Source of the DNA: Lytechinus variegatus
Taxonomy: Eukaryota; Echinodermata; Echinoidea; Temnopleuroida; Toxopneustidae
NCBI RefSeq assembly: GCF_018143015.1
Contig: NC_054741.1
Span: forward strand, 53,335,048-53,399,047
Length of the DNA: 64,000 nucleotides
Reading direction: 5' to 3'
Shown: positions 30,091 through 41,758 of the stretch, in pieces
How the letters are laid out: the number at the start of each line of letters is the position of its first letter
Numbering within the stretch: position 1 is the stretch's first letter
Translations under genes and position numbers: made by a program
Notes under the pieces: model-generated
The model's database searches: none
What the model saw: only the letters and a program-made list of their open reading frames with translations
Told to the model about the DNA's origin: nothing

Positions 30091-30998
30091 TTGCACCACA
30101 AATTGTCGCCCCGCGACTATTTGTGCAAAATTTGACACCACATATTGTCACCCCTGCTCAAATTGTCGCCTCATGTATGCAGGCGACAATTTGTGGAGGA
30201 GGGACACCACAAATTGCCGCCAAATTTCACTTAACACTTAACAAACAAACAAGCATAATATAGATCATGTAGAGTTGAAAATGCAATTAGACCATTTGGC
30301 TATTAGACGTATTGGTCATTAGACCAAGTATATGTTAGACCAATTGCAAATTAGCCCAAATTATAAGTAGACCAATGGGTTAACCTCATGTGTTATTAGA
30401 CAAACTGAAAATTAGTCCAACTGTTGTTAGACCATGTGGATAAAAACATAATTTTCCATGGGCCCTGCTGCTGTTCTCTATCATTAGCCTCCCCGAAAGT
30501 AAATTGCCAGTTGGTCTAAACCCGATTTGACTACTGGCCGTATAGCCCTAGCCTATACATGGTCTAATTCCATATCGTCTACAACCAGTGTACCTTTGGT
30601 ATAATTGTCATTTTACCTATTTATCATTCCGTCTAATTTTCATTTGGTCTAATTTCTATTTGGTCTAATATCTAATTAGTCTAACACCACTTGGTCAATT
30701 CTTGTAACAGACTGGAAATATTTATTTGGGATTTAGACGAAAAGGCGATTAGGGCAGCTCCAAGGTAACGGAGTGACATTCATAAACAAACTTTAGCATT
30801 CAAACAAATTTATTACCTATATTTGAATCATTATTTGCAAATAAATAGTACCTGACAGTAGTCATGGTAGTTCCTGAAACCCACTTTTAGAAATATTAAC
30901 ATTTGTTTGAGCGATCCACTTAATGAAAGAGATATGAATATTCATAATCATGGTTACATAGTGACAGATTATGGACTTTTAGGATAAAACATATCACC

Positions 30999-32146
30999 CA
31001 GTGGCGTAACTACGGGGGGGGGGACATGGGGGGCACGTTCCCCCTCCCCCCTTCGGCTGGCAAAAAAAAACGGGGAAGAGGAGAAAAAGGGGGAGAAAGG
31101 AAGAGAAACGTAGTGGGGAAAAAAGAAATCATGTTCACTATAAATGTCATATTATATCATAATTATGTTATATTACATAAGAGGCATTTTTCATAACTTT
31201 ATGAAACATTATTTGCTCAGGGCCTATGTTTTTATTGTTCCTGGTGTGGCATAGACTGTTTAACGAGATATATAACCCTGTTGTACTAAACATCCCGTTT
31301 TCAAATCAATATACTGTACACCAAATATATTTTCTCGAAATTCGAGTTATTATTATTTCATGTACTGTAATTCGATTCTTTTTCATGACTATAATTAAAG
31401 TGATTGCCCTTTTTAAGGTCTTGATATAAAACATTTCCTGTCCGTACTAACGTTCGCATTAGTTCTTTGGTAAGATGTCTGCTCTTTATGAATTCCTAAA
31501 ATCAGTCCTTAAACTGTCTATTTTTCTGATCTCAATATCAAAAATTTTCAGCTCACGCTTCGCGCTCGCATCATTTGTTTAGTGAAATACGTACGGACTT
31601 AGTGAATTCCTGCAAACAAGCCTTAGAATGCCTCTCTTCAGGTCTGAATTTTCAGCTCGTGCTTCGCGCTCGCAGTATTTGATTGGTGAGATCATGATTA
31701 CCATGTCTACACAAAGTGATAAATGTGTTTAGATGTAATTCTAACAAAATCAGCAAAGTATGGTACTAGCAATAGATGATTATGCTGAGATATGAATACT
31801 CTTAATGGATTTCTAAATTATATTCCCTGTTTGGGGTCAATATATACAAAAAAATTCAGCTCGCGCTTCGCGCTCGCATTGTGTGTTTAGCGAGACAGGT
31901 ACGTATCATTATTTAAAAAAAAATGCTTATAATACCCCTTTTTAGGTCTGAATATCAAAAATTTTCAGCTCGCGCTTCGCGCTCGCATTATTTAATCAGT
32001 GAGATATATATCCGTTTAAAGGCACTGCATGTCCTTAAAATGTCTCTATTAGGTCAGCATACCTGGCAACTGAGCGCGCTCCCTAAGTGACTCGGAATTT
32101 TTGCTGGTGCCCCCCCCCCCATGCTGTGACCCACGGTACGCCACTG
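30999..32146. mobile_element. hAT-like element with perfect 8-bp TSD
   Basis: The TIRs are CAGTGGCGTA and TACGCCACTG. The flanking direct repeat ATATCACC (30991-30998 and 32147-32154) is perfect. Subterminal G and C runs and four internal copies of the GCTCRCGCTTCGCGCTCGCA word (about 31552, 31653, 31859 and 31967) relate it to 6812-7753 and 16197-17065. It has no transposase. Confidence 0.8.
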
Positions 32147-32154
32147 ATATCACC

Positions 32155-33138
32155 CAAACACTGTTGACTTTAAATGGTTATCACAAGTTAGTTATTTATT
32201 GGATTTCTGTTGTTCTATCTAATAATATTATTCATTACATTGGTGCACAATTTTGTTAATTACGACTTAAAACCAATACCCGGTTACGGAGTGAGGGTTA
32301 CAGAGTTACATCTGAAATATCAACACACAGGCAATGTAAAATAAACTTATATTTGAAATTTTCTTTGAATATGATGTAAAATGATTTACAAAGCAAGCAA
32401 TATTTCTACTGTTAAATTAAAATTAAGCAACAAAATAGGAATATGTAGTCCCATGTATAGAACGTTTTTATATGGCTTGGATTCTCCTATAAGGAGATGC
32501 ATAAGAAAGAAAAAAGTTGTGGCTGATTAATATGTTCCCCTTTTGTATTTATGAAATTCCATATGAGTTTTGATAGAAAAATTTGAAATAGAGCCGATAT
32601 ATTTTTTTTGACAAGGTACATTTTTCCTTGGAATTGTCCAATAAACCATTAGGCTATTCGACGATTCGGCAATTATACCGACCAACTATAGTCCTATACA
32701 TGATTACACATGGCAAGGTTGAAGTTAGATCAAACCATTACTAGAGTAAATGGGTTTAGCTTGTATGGTATTAGACGATCAGAAAATTTGACCATTTGAT
32801 ACTGCCAGGCCAGGTGGATATACCCCCCCAAAAACACCTATAATAATAATACACACATATTTACCGTTTTTCAACATGTTTTTATTAAGGATTTCATTCA
32901 AATGAATTACATAAACTCCAGATAAATAAAAAAAAATACAAATTTTCATTTTATATCAACAACGATATGCAAAAAAAATACATGTAAAGTTACCGAAAAC
33001 TGAAGCAAATAAGGACGGAATGAAATTCCTTAAAATTATACTTTTATATAAAAAAAAACAACATGCACACATACCCTCACCAACACAACACTCACCTCTA
33101 ACACAATGTACACTACCTTACCACAAACGACACACACC
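32155..33138. other. Interior of large element I, unassigned
   Basis: AT-rich sequence with TTAGACGA / CCATTAGGC words related to the rest of the large element. No gene. Confidence 0.4.
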
Positions 33139-33299
33139 AGGGGGGCGTTTCATGAAAGGACTTGTCGGACGTTTTATCCGACAAGTCCCATTTTATCCGA
33201 CAGTTACCATAGGAACAGTGCCTCTCAGCCAATCAAAATCATGGAAAGATGTCAGATCTGACAACTTGTCGGATGAAAATATTGATGAAACGCTCCCCA
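33139..33299. mobile_element. GTTTCATGAAAGGA MITE, copy 2
   Basis: GGGGGGCGTTTCATGAAAGG and GATGAAACGCTCCCC are inverted ends, with internal TTGTCGGACG and CAGATCTGACAACTTGTCGG. It is in inverse orientation to the copy at 27346-27508. Confidence 0.75.
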
Positions 33300-33414
33300 G
33301 GACGTACATACACTACACACCAGGCTGGTGGTTGAAGAAAATTTGTGTAATCATGGTAATAGTCGACATTTTGTTGTTCGAGGTGTTTTTTGCCGAGTTG
33401 GCACAGATATGCTT

Positions 33415-34023
33415 AAAGGACAAGTCCACCCCAACAAAAAGTTGATTTGAAAAAAAGGAGAAAAATCCAACAAGCAAAGCAATGAAAATTTCATCAAAAT
33501 CGAATGTAAAATAAGATAGCTATGACATTTTAAAGCTTCGCTTAATTTCACAAAACAGTTATATGCACATCCTGGTCGGTGTGCGAATTGGCAGACCGAT
33601 GACGTCACCCACTCACTATTTCTTTTGTATTTTATGATATGAAATATAAAATATTCCAATTTTCTCCTCCTTGTCAAGTGAAACAAAGTCGTATTTCTCC
33701 CTGAACATGTGCAATTACCATTATTTTAACAGTTTATGGTTAAATTAATTTAGTCCTTATTGTCAAATCTGTAAAAATGGAAATATTGTATTATTCAAGC
33801 CATAAAAAGCAAAAGAAATAGTGAGTGATGGACATCATCGACTTTCTCATTTACATATCGCTGAGTTGCGCATTGAACTGTTTTGTGAAAAATAAGCGAA
33901 ACTTAAAAATGTCATAACTTTTTTATTTTACATCCGATTTCTATGAAATTTGCAGCTTTATGTTTGTTTGATTTTTCTCTATCGATTCAAATCAACAATT
34001 TCCTGGGGTGGACTTGACCTTTA
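33415..34023. mobile_element. Long fold-back element, GGACAAGTCCACC type, copy 1
   Basis: The left AAAGGACAAGTCCACCCC and right GGGGTGGACTTGACCTTT ends begin inverted arms of about 150 bp that include TTGATTTGAA, ATCCAACAAGCA and CATTTTAAAGCTTCGCTTA and their inverses. A second copy is at 62153-62750. Non-coding. Confidence 0.8.
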
Positions 34024-34142
34024 AAGATTGAGACCGGCACGTGCAGCACAAATTGTCACGAGGCGACAATTTTGAGTAGGGGTGGCAATTTGTGGTGTCA
34101 AATTTTGCACAAATTGCCGCGGGCAACAATTTGTGGTGCAAC

Positions 34143-34549
34143 AGTGGCTAGTGCATATAGAACTGCATTATTAATTTATAATCATTTATTAGTATAAACA
34201 CTGAAATATTGACAGGAGCAGAAAAAAAACTTGTCAATTTACAAAGGCAAATCTATATAGGCCTATTTATATCATATAGAATAATGGAGCCTAATTGTTG
34301 AATTTTATCTCTAATAGACATCAAACTGCACTTGATGTTTTTTTTAGAATTGAATATATATATATACAGATATATATATATATATATATAATAGAAATGA
34401 ATAAACATACTGAAAGAGCAGTGTAGATATGTAAGTTGAAACTGAATGTAGATTGAGAAAGGTTGGAAAGAAAAAGAGACAGCATATACATTTCACATTG
34501 TTGTACATGTATAACAAAGAAGAAGTATTCCTTTAATTTATAATTGCAA
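34143..34549. repeat. AT-rich spacer with (TA)n microsatellite
   Basis: A (TA)n tract of about 35 bp lies at 34357-34391. Otherwise nothing is recognised. Confidence 0.7.
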
Positions 34550-35676
34550 CAAGTGGAATGCCTCTGGCGGTCTAACCTGCATCACGCGATTCAATATAGC
34601 AGCAGTGCTGACTTTGAAAACTACTGTAAAATAATTATTCACAAAAAACATATATAATATATAATTCATATACAATGATACAATACTACGTTCATTGACA
34701 TTTGACCTTGATCATGATGTGACCTAGAACTTGTCAGTGATACTTGGATTACCCCTATATCCACATTTTATACAACATATCTATAAACTTTGAAAGGTCA
34801 TGTGACCTGAAACTCGCACAAGATGTTCAGTGATACTTGGTTACTCTTATGTCCAAGTTTCATGAATCAGATCCATAAACTTTCAAAGTTATGATGGTAA
34901 TTCAACAGATACCCCCCACATGGCCAAAGTTCATTGACCTTTGTCGTTGGTCATGTGACCTGAAATGTGCACAGGATGTTCAGTGATACTTGATTACTCT
35001 TATGTCCAAGTTTTATGAACTAGACCAAAACAACTTTCAAAGTTATCATGGTAATTCAACAAATACCCCAATTTGGCCAAAGTTCGTTGACCTTAAATGA
35101 CCTTTGACCTTGATCATGTGACCTGAAATTTAGACAGCATGTGAAGTGTTACTTGATTACTTTTATGTCCAAGTTTTATGAACTAGACCAAAAAACTTTC
35201 AAAGTTATGATGGTAATTCAACAAATACCCCCAATTTGGCCAAAGTTCATTGACCCTAAATGACCTTTGACCTTGGTCATGTGACTCAAGACTCAAGCAG
35301 GATATTCAGCAATACTAGATTAATCTTATATCGAAGTTTCATGAACTAGGTCCATATATTTTCTAAGTTATGATGACATTTCAAAAACTTAGCCTTCGGT
35401 TAAGATTTTGATGTTGATTCCCCCAACATGGTCTAAGTTCATTGAACCTACATGACCTTTGACCTTGGTCATGTGACTCAAAAATCAGGCGGGATGTTCA
35501 GTAATACTTGTTTAACCTTATGGCCAAGTTTCATGAACTAGGTCTATATACTTTCTAAGTTATGCTATCATTTCAAAAACTTAACCTTCGGTTAAGATTT
35601 GGTGTTGACGCCGCCGCCGTCGCCGTCGGAAAAGCGGCGCCTTTAGTCTCACTCTGCTTCGCAGGTGAGACAAAAA
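34550..35676 (+). mobile_element. GTCTCACCTGC element with DR1 motifs, copy 2
   Basis: It begins CAAGTGGAATGCCTCTGGCG and ends CTCTGCTTCGCAGGTGAGAC. It contains about six tandem units of roughly 150-170 bp with TTCATGAACTAG, AAAGTTATGATGG and TTGGCCAAAGTTCATTGAC. Three units keep an intact TGACCTTTGACCT. A CCGCCGCCGTCGCCGTCGG tract lies near the right end. It is inverted relative to the copy at 28771. Confidence 0.8.
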
Positions 35677-35699
35677 TTGATTGTCGTTTTCAAAAGGCT

Positions 35700-35950
35700 C
35701 CAGCCTTACGCTGTTTTAAACGCTAGCAAATGGAACACACACAGAACACGTGCAGAAGAAATGTAAAGTGTGTCCGATGTGGTGGAGGGTCACATACACA
35801 CAGTGTGACAGAAAAACATGTTCGATGTGAAAAATTATGCGAAGAAATGTGTTCGATGCTATGGAAATCACTTGGCAGCTTACGAAGGAAGCCCTATGTA
35901 TAAATTAGCTCAAGAAATCTACTATACTAGGTTCAAGGACTTTCTTATAC
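35700..35950 (+). mobile_element. LINE ORF1 (gag-like) zinc-knuckle fragment
   Basis: The plus strand reads HTQNTCRRNVKCVRCGGGSH and VTEKHVRC, then after a frameshift KKCVRCYGNHLAAYEG. These are tandem CCHC-type zinc knuckles as in ORF1 proteins of jockey/CR1-type LINEs. Frameshifted and short, it is a dead fragment. Confidence 0.65.
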
Positions 35951-36084
35951 AGAGGCTCTCTTAAAGTGTCAAACAAATAGAAAGGTAGCTGTAGACCTAC
36001 TAGATAATGACACACACACACGTATACTGTATATATACATATAATCGATAATGGAACATGGCAATCTATCATCTAAAAAAGGGA

Positions 36085-36320
36085 AAATAATAATATAATA
36101 ATAATGATAATAATAATAATAATTATAAGCATTTATATAGCGCCATCGATCTAGAAATATTCTATCCCGAGGCGCGTTATTATTATTACCCCGGTCTTAG
36201 CTCGAGCTGCCTTACAGCGCTCTTGCATTCAAGGAATTAATCATGCCAGGTACCCATTCACCTCACCTTTGAGTGCAGCTCAATGTGGATAATTTTTTTG
36301 CTGAAGGAAATTACGCCATG
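36085..36320. mobile_element. SINE-like repeat with TATATAGCGCC block
   Basis: A (TAA)n tract precedes ATTTATATAGCGCCATCGAT, then CAGGTACCCATTCACCTCAC and GAGTGCAGCTCAATGTGGAT. The same ATTTATATAGYGC and CAGGTACCCATT blocks recur at 60725-61065. No clear A and B boxes are present, so the class is uncertain. Confidence 0.5.
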
Positions 36321-36840
36321 ACTGGGATCATCCGTGGCCAGGACCATCGTGATTTATTCCGATTTAATAAAACTAAACAAATAAGCGGACCTATTCCTTG
36401 GTGCAATTCAGAATGTAGAAAAGTAAATAGATGAATACGGCAAATATACATTTCTAAAATCTTTGTTGTTTAACGACTTGCAAATGTACAGAGAGTAAAA
36501 TTCAACTGCCCCCAAATTAATAAGAAACACGAAACACACCCATTGAAATATGTTTTGTGAAAAACTAAACGGATTTACTCTCACTATTAAAGTCTGGAAT
36601 AAATAAAACAGATGAATTCGAATTTTACCAAAAGAGAGAAAAAACACTTACCTGCATACCCTTGTCTTAAATGAAGGAAAATTGGATCATAAATGAGGAT
36701 AAAGATAATCCTAGTGAGTTATCCTCTTGTTTTACTAGTACTTCTCTAAACCTGTCTGAGTCTTGTAAGCAAAAAAATATCTATTATAGTACACATGGTA
36801 AAGGTAATATTGAAGAGTAACGCCGAACGAAATAGGATAC
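36321..36840. other. AT-rich spacer, no gene recognised
   Basis: No coding, RNA or repeat signal is recognised. Confidence 0.35.
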
Positions 36841-36859
36841 GATAAATGAGCTCTATACT

Positions 36860-37219
36860 TTATAGTGACATATAGTGACGCCGGACATCTCTAAGAGTGT
36901 CTCCTGGTTGAATTCTTTGATTGATCAATTTTCCTAACTGATCCCACAAATGTTCAATCGGGTTCATGTCTGGTGAACAAGCGGGCCATGGATCCAAGAG
37001 CTGAACATTGTGGTCATCCAGAAATCTTGGACAATGTCGCTCGAATGGGGATGCGCATTGTCATCCATGAAAAGAAACTGTTCGGATCAGCTAGGAAAAT
37101 CGGTCAATCAAAAAATTCAACCAGGAGACACTCTTCAAGATGTCCGGCGTTATCTCCGGGAAGAATGGAACATCACCTCAGAGCAAATTCGCCGACTTGT
37201 GACAAGCATGCGACGTTAG
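36860..37219. pseudogene. Rearranged Tc1/mariner transposase remnant
   Basis: On the minus strand, 37090-36880 reads FLFMDDNAHPH, then LLDPWPACSPDMNPIEHLW and DQLGKLINQRIQPGDTL, the C-terminal catalytic part of a Tc1-type DDE transposase. On the plus strand, 37083-37219 reads DQLGKSVNQKIQPGDTLQDV, then RRYLREEWNITSEQI and a stop. The two pieces meet head to head near 37080 and share the DQLGK to DVRR segment, so one is an inverted partial copy. Non-functional. Confidence 0.75.
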
Positions 37220-37224
37220 TGGCT

Positions 37225-39250
37225 TTCTAACCAGGCTACATCACACTACTTCTAGTTCATCAGTTACCATGGTTACCAACCAGCTATTCGAGGAACGAGG
37301 ACTGTTTGTATAACTGGAAGTGTCTGAATGCTAAAACTATTAGTATAGTAATCAAAGAAAATGAACATGTACGATATCTATATGCAAAAAATTATATATG
37401 AAATATCTTAAACGGAACAAAAATGTAATTGGCATTTTAATGTCTGGCATACTTTAAATAACTTTTGTCACATGATGTCATGCGGTAAATCGGAAACTGG
37501 GGTCAGTGAGGATACATATTCAGATATTATCCTTTGCTGATTAACGGTTAGAGTCTTCTTCGAGGCTGGTGATTATAGGTGAGTGACTTGCTGACCAGGC
37601 TAAGGCACTTGTAGTTCATCAGTTACCGGCCAGCTATTAGAGGAACGAGGATGTTTGTCTGGATGTAGCTGAATGTTAAAATTATTAGCATAATAATAAA
37701 AAATGTACGATGATCTGTACGTAAAACATTGTATATGAATTTTCTTAAGCGGAAAAAAATATATAATTAGCATTTTAATGTCTGGAATACTTTAAATATC
37801 TTCTGTCACATGATATCCTGAAGTAAATCGGATACCCGGGTCAATATGGATAGATGATCAGATGATCATATGATAACCTTTGTGGACCAAAGGTAGGAGA
37901 GAGTCTTCTTCGAGGCTGGTGATTAGACGTGAGTGGCTTGCTCACCAGGCTAGAACACTACTCATAGTTCATCAGTTACCGTTCAGCTATTCGAGGAACG
38001 AGGACTGTTTGGGTGACTGGAAGAACCTGAATGCTACAGTTATCAGCATGCTAATCAAAGAAAATGTACGATGATCTAAATGTAAAACATTTATATGAAA
38101 TGACATGAGGAGTAAAAGTATGATTGGCATTGTAATATCTAGCATACTTTTAATTGAACTTCTGTCACGTGATGTCATGCGGTAAATCGGATACTATGGT
38201 CCGTATGGATAGATGATCAGATGATATCCTTTGTTGTCCCAACGGTTGGAGACAGAGTGACCTGAAACTTACACAGGATGTTCACTGATGCTTGATAATA
38301 CTCTTATGTCCATGTTTCATGAACTTGATCCATACACTTTCATTTAAAAAACTTAGCCTTGGTTAAAATTTCCCCCAACATAATCTAAGTTCGTTTACCC
38401 TAAATGACCTTTAACCTTTGTCATGTGACCTGAACCTCACAAAGGATTTTCAGTGATACTTGATTACTCTTATGTCCCAGTTTCATGAACCAGATGCATC
38501 AACTTTCAACGCTATGATGAAAATCGACAAAATAAATACCCAAACATGGCATAGTTCATTGACTCTAAATGACCTTTGAGATTTGGCCTTGATCATGTGA
38601 CCTTACACTCTGGCAGGATGTTTAGTACTTGACTACCATTATGTCCACGTTTGATGAACTAGGCCTATATACCTCCTAAGATATGACATCAAAAACTTAA
38701 CCTTTGGTTAAGATTTGATGTTGATGCCACCGCCGCCGCCGCCGTCGGAAAAGCGGCACATAAGGTCTTGCTCTGCTATGCAAAAAACGATAAAAAGTAA
38801 GGGGAAAAAAGATTAAAATAGAAATGGAAAACGATAAATAGAGAGATTAAAGGTCTCCAGAATATTGCCCCGGCACTCACAACGGATTCCGCTAACCAAC
38901 AGGAATTCACAGGAAAATGAAGGAAATCAAAAGTATATATTTTTTTCATAAAAAAATGTATGGGTGTTTCGAGGAACGAGACTAAAATTATTACAATAAT
39001 AATCAAAGAAAATGTACGGTGATCTATACGTAACATATATGAAATCTCATAAAGAAATAATGGATATGGACAGATGATAAGAAAATATACTTTGCTGACC
39101 ACTGGTTGGAGAGAGTCTTCTTCGAGGCTGGTAATTAGAAATAAGTGGCTGCTGACCAGACTAAATCACTATTTATAGTTCATCGCCAGTTACCGTCGAG
39201 CTATTCGAGGAACGAGGACTGTTTGTGTGACTGGAAGTACCTGAATAGGA
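37225..39250. repeat. About 350-bp tandem repeat (satellite-like), interrupted
   Basis: GAGGAACGAGGA recurs at about 37290, 37640, 37992, 38971 (decayed) and 39205. GAGTCTTCTTCGAGGCTGGT recurs at about 37550, 37909 and 39114. Spacing is about 350 bp. The units also share AAAATGTACGATGATCTA and GGTAAATCGGATACT. The array is broken at about 38255-38790 by another element. Confidence 0.75.
38255..38790 (+). mobile_element. GTCTCACCTGC element with DR1 motifs, copy 3 (truncated)
   Basis: It starts abruptly at GTGACCTGAAACTTACACAGG without the CAAGTGGAATGCC end and finishes CGCCGTCGGAAAAGCGGCAC, then CTTGCTCTGCTATGC. The DR1-like words here are mutated (TGACCTTTAACCT). It lies inside the 350-bp array. 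Confidence 0.65.
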
Positions 39251-40257
39251 GTTTTATCTGATTCATAATTCATATTGTTAATCTAACTCTTTTATTTTCG
39301 CTGGCTGGGCTGAATGGCTTCCCATGGAAGCTGGTCCATGTTTTTGCCAGAGCTCCTGTGAGTTGTGTTCTGACCGGTCTTGCCCCTTAAACCGTCGGTG
39401 AACGGGCAGCAAGCAGGATGAGGCCAGGAATTCCTGCTAATGATTCAAAACTGTACTTATCACTATTATTATTGTTCAAATTGCACAGCACTTTCCGCCT
39501 TAATCTGGCAGAACAGAACAGATTTATTGTGATATTATGTTGATATTTTGTATAGAAATTGTGTCAAAATTTTCGAGTTATACCCATGGTATATGTATTC
39601 TTGTATGCGCACCTAATTGACGGGCCTCCAAGCTTAAGTGGCTTCCGAGTTGGCTAGGTTGTCGAACCGATTTAGTGGCTCAAAGCAAAGAAGCGCAATC
39701 TTTTACAGTACCTATTTAGTGTAACAAAGCTTGCGTGCGCTGGCGAAATTTCTTCGATCCAATTAATAACCTACATATTTCTAAAATCTCTCCTAAAATA
39801 TAAGGTATTATCTACGGAAATCAATAAAAATAAAGACGTTATACAGTGATATGATAAAATAATCTTGATTGGCACATACATTATTTTTGTTGATAAGAGC
39901 GCGGCTAAAAACCAACCTTCAACAACATTAATTAAAATGAAGTACGTGATAAAGAGTTGAACGTAAAGTGCACAATACAGTTGGATAAACAAAGTGCCGC
40001 TATATTGTACTTAAGTGAGTTTCAAGGAATGAGCAATATGTGCTCTATATAGAACTTTCATGCGACAAAATCAATTTAGTTTACGTTCACAGAGGTGGAT
40101 TCAAGACTGACCGGGGTGTTTAAAAAATTACCCCCAAAACGAATCTATCATCATTAACAATGTAAATATATAAAAGAAATACAGCATATGATTAAAATGT
40201 AATGTGACCGGAATCACAATTTTTTTCGAGATTGGGGGAGAAAGCGGAGGTATGCTA
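39251..40257. other. Spacer, no gene recognised
   Basis: Nothing coding. The GC-richer block 39300-39440 (GGCTTCCCATGGAAGCTGGTC onward) may be a dispersed repeat fragment, but I see no second copy in the window. Confidence 0.35.
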
Positions 40258-41758
40258 TTGCACCACAAATTGTTGCCCCGCGACAATTTGTGCAAACTTT
40301 GACACCACAAATTATCGCCCCATTACACTTAACACCTAACAAACATAATAGGTCATGTACTGTTGCAAATGCAATTGGCTATTATGCAATTGAATTGGAT
40401 TGAAGTTCGTCATTAGACAAGTAAACAGTGCGTCCCAAAAAACGAACCGAGGTTTATCAATGATTTATCATAACTTATTCACAAATACAATAGACAAATG
40501 ACCTACCATTGTAAAGCTTAGAATCTCCTCTTTTATCTGAAATTAGTTAGAATATTTCTCATTTACGCATGATGTGAGCAAAAAATAATTTTAAAAGGGA
40601 ATACCAAAAAGTCACAAAAACCACATTTACAAAAAGTTCAATATCCGCTCTTTAATTTGATACCTCAATTACAGAAAATGGTCGAGAAATAAGAATGTTC
40701 TGGTTATTTGAAACAAGGCTTAATTGATTCACAGTAATTTCAAAAAAATGAAGAGATTTTACAGCTAGCAAGCGTTCATACTTATTCGACAACTCCGTTT
40801 TGTTGACGATCAGCCATGCATTAAGTTCTTTTGTTACCGCACGAGAGCTTTTGAGGGAAACGTGAACGGTGAACACACGTTTTATTAAATGAAATTATGG
40901 AAATATTAAGCATTGATTCGAGGGATCATAACTTTTTTACTTCTTGACCAGTTTCCATGATTAAGGTATCAAAAAGAGCAGATGTTGAACTTCAGATACC
41001 CCCCGCAAAATGAGTTTTTGGCATCCTATCTTCGAATTGTTTTTGCTCAGTCATGCGTGAATGAGAAATAAAGATGAAAGAGGAGATTCTAAGCTTTACA
41101 TTGGTAGGTCAGTTGTCTATGTTATTTATGATTAAGTTATGATAAATGATCACTAAATCTCGGTTTCGTTTTTTTCTGGGACGCAGTGTATATGAGATCA
41201 ATTTGCTAATTCATCCAATTATTAGTAGACTAAATGGGTTTTGCCAATGTGTTATTAGACAAAAAAAAATTAGTCCAAAAGTTGTTAGACCTCGTGGATA
41301 TAAAAAACCGAATTTTCCACGGGCTCTGCTTCTGTTCTCTATATTAGCCTTCCCAAAATTAAATTTTCAGTTGGTCTAATAAACCCGATTTGACTAATGG
41401 CCGTTTAGCCTCATCCTTTCATGTAATTCCATTTCGTCTAAAACCAGTTTACCTTTTGGTCTAATTGTCTCTTAATTTGCCTATTTACCATTCCGTCTAA
41501 TTTTCATCTGGTCTAATATCTAATTGGTCTAACACCACTTGGGCAATTCCTGTAAAAGACTGAAAATATTTATTTGGGATTTAGACGAAAAGGCGGATTA
41601 GACCATTTGGCTATTTGATAATCTTCAATATGTGGTTCTAGGTCTATTTTTGCCGATACAAAATGACACAATATGCTTAAAAATTGAGACCGGCAGGGGT
41701 GACAATTTGTGGTGTCACATGTTGTACAGATTTCGTGGGGCTACAATTCGTGGTGCAA
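40258..41758. mobile_element. Large TIR element, CACCACAAATTGTCGCC ends, copy II
   Basis: The ends TTGCACCACAAATTGTTGCC and CTACAATTCGTGGTGCAA are inverted. The interior shares TTAGACCAAxTGGGTT, GTTGTTAGACC, TTTTCCAYGGGCYCTGC and AACACCACTTGG words with copy I. It contains the TIR element 40426-41188. Confidence 0.65.
40426..41188. mobile_element. Mariner-like non-autonomous element, CAGTGCGTCCC ends
   Basis: CAGTGCGTCCCAAAAAACGAA and TTTCTGGGACGCAGTG are inverted. The arms extend about 150 bp, including TGACCTACCATTGTAAAGCTT and its inverse AAGCTTTACATTGGTAGGTCA. No transposase is encoded. Insertion split copy II of the large element. Confidence 0.75.

Larger units (their letters stand above)
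30091..34142. mobile_element. Large TIR element, CACCACAAATTGTCGCC ends, copy I with nested insertions
   Basis: The left end TTGCACCACAAATTGTCGCC and the right end GGCAACAATTTGTGGTGCAA are inverted repeats, with further inverted CAAAATTTGACACCACA blocks inside, so the inverted region is about 100 bp per side. The interior repeats ATTAGACCAA/TTGGTCTAA words (30270-30720). Inside are the hAT-like element 30999-32146, a MITE at 33139-33299 and a fold-back at 33415-34023. No transposase frame. The same ends flank 40258-41758. Confidence 0.65.
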
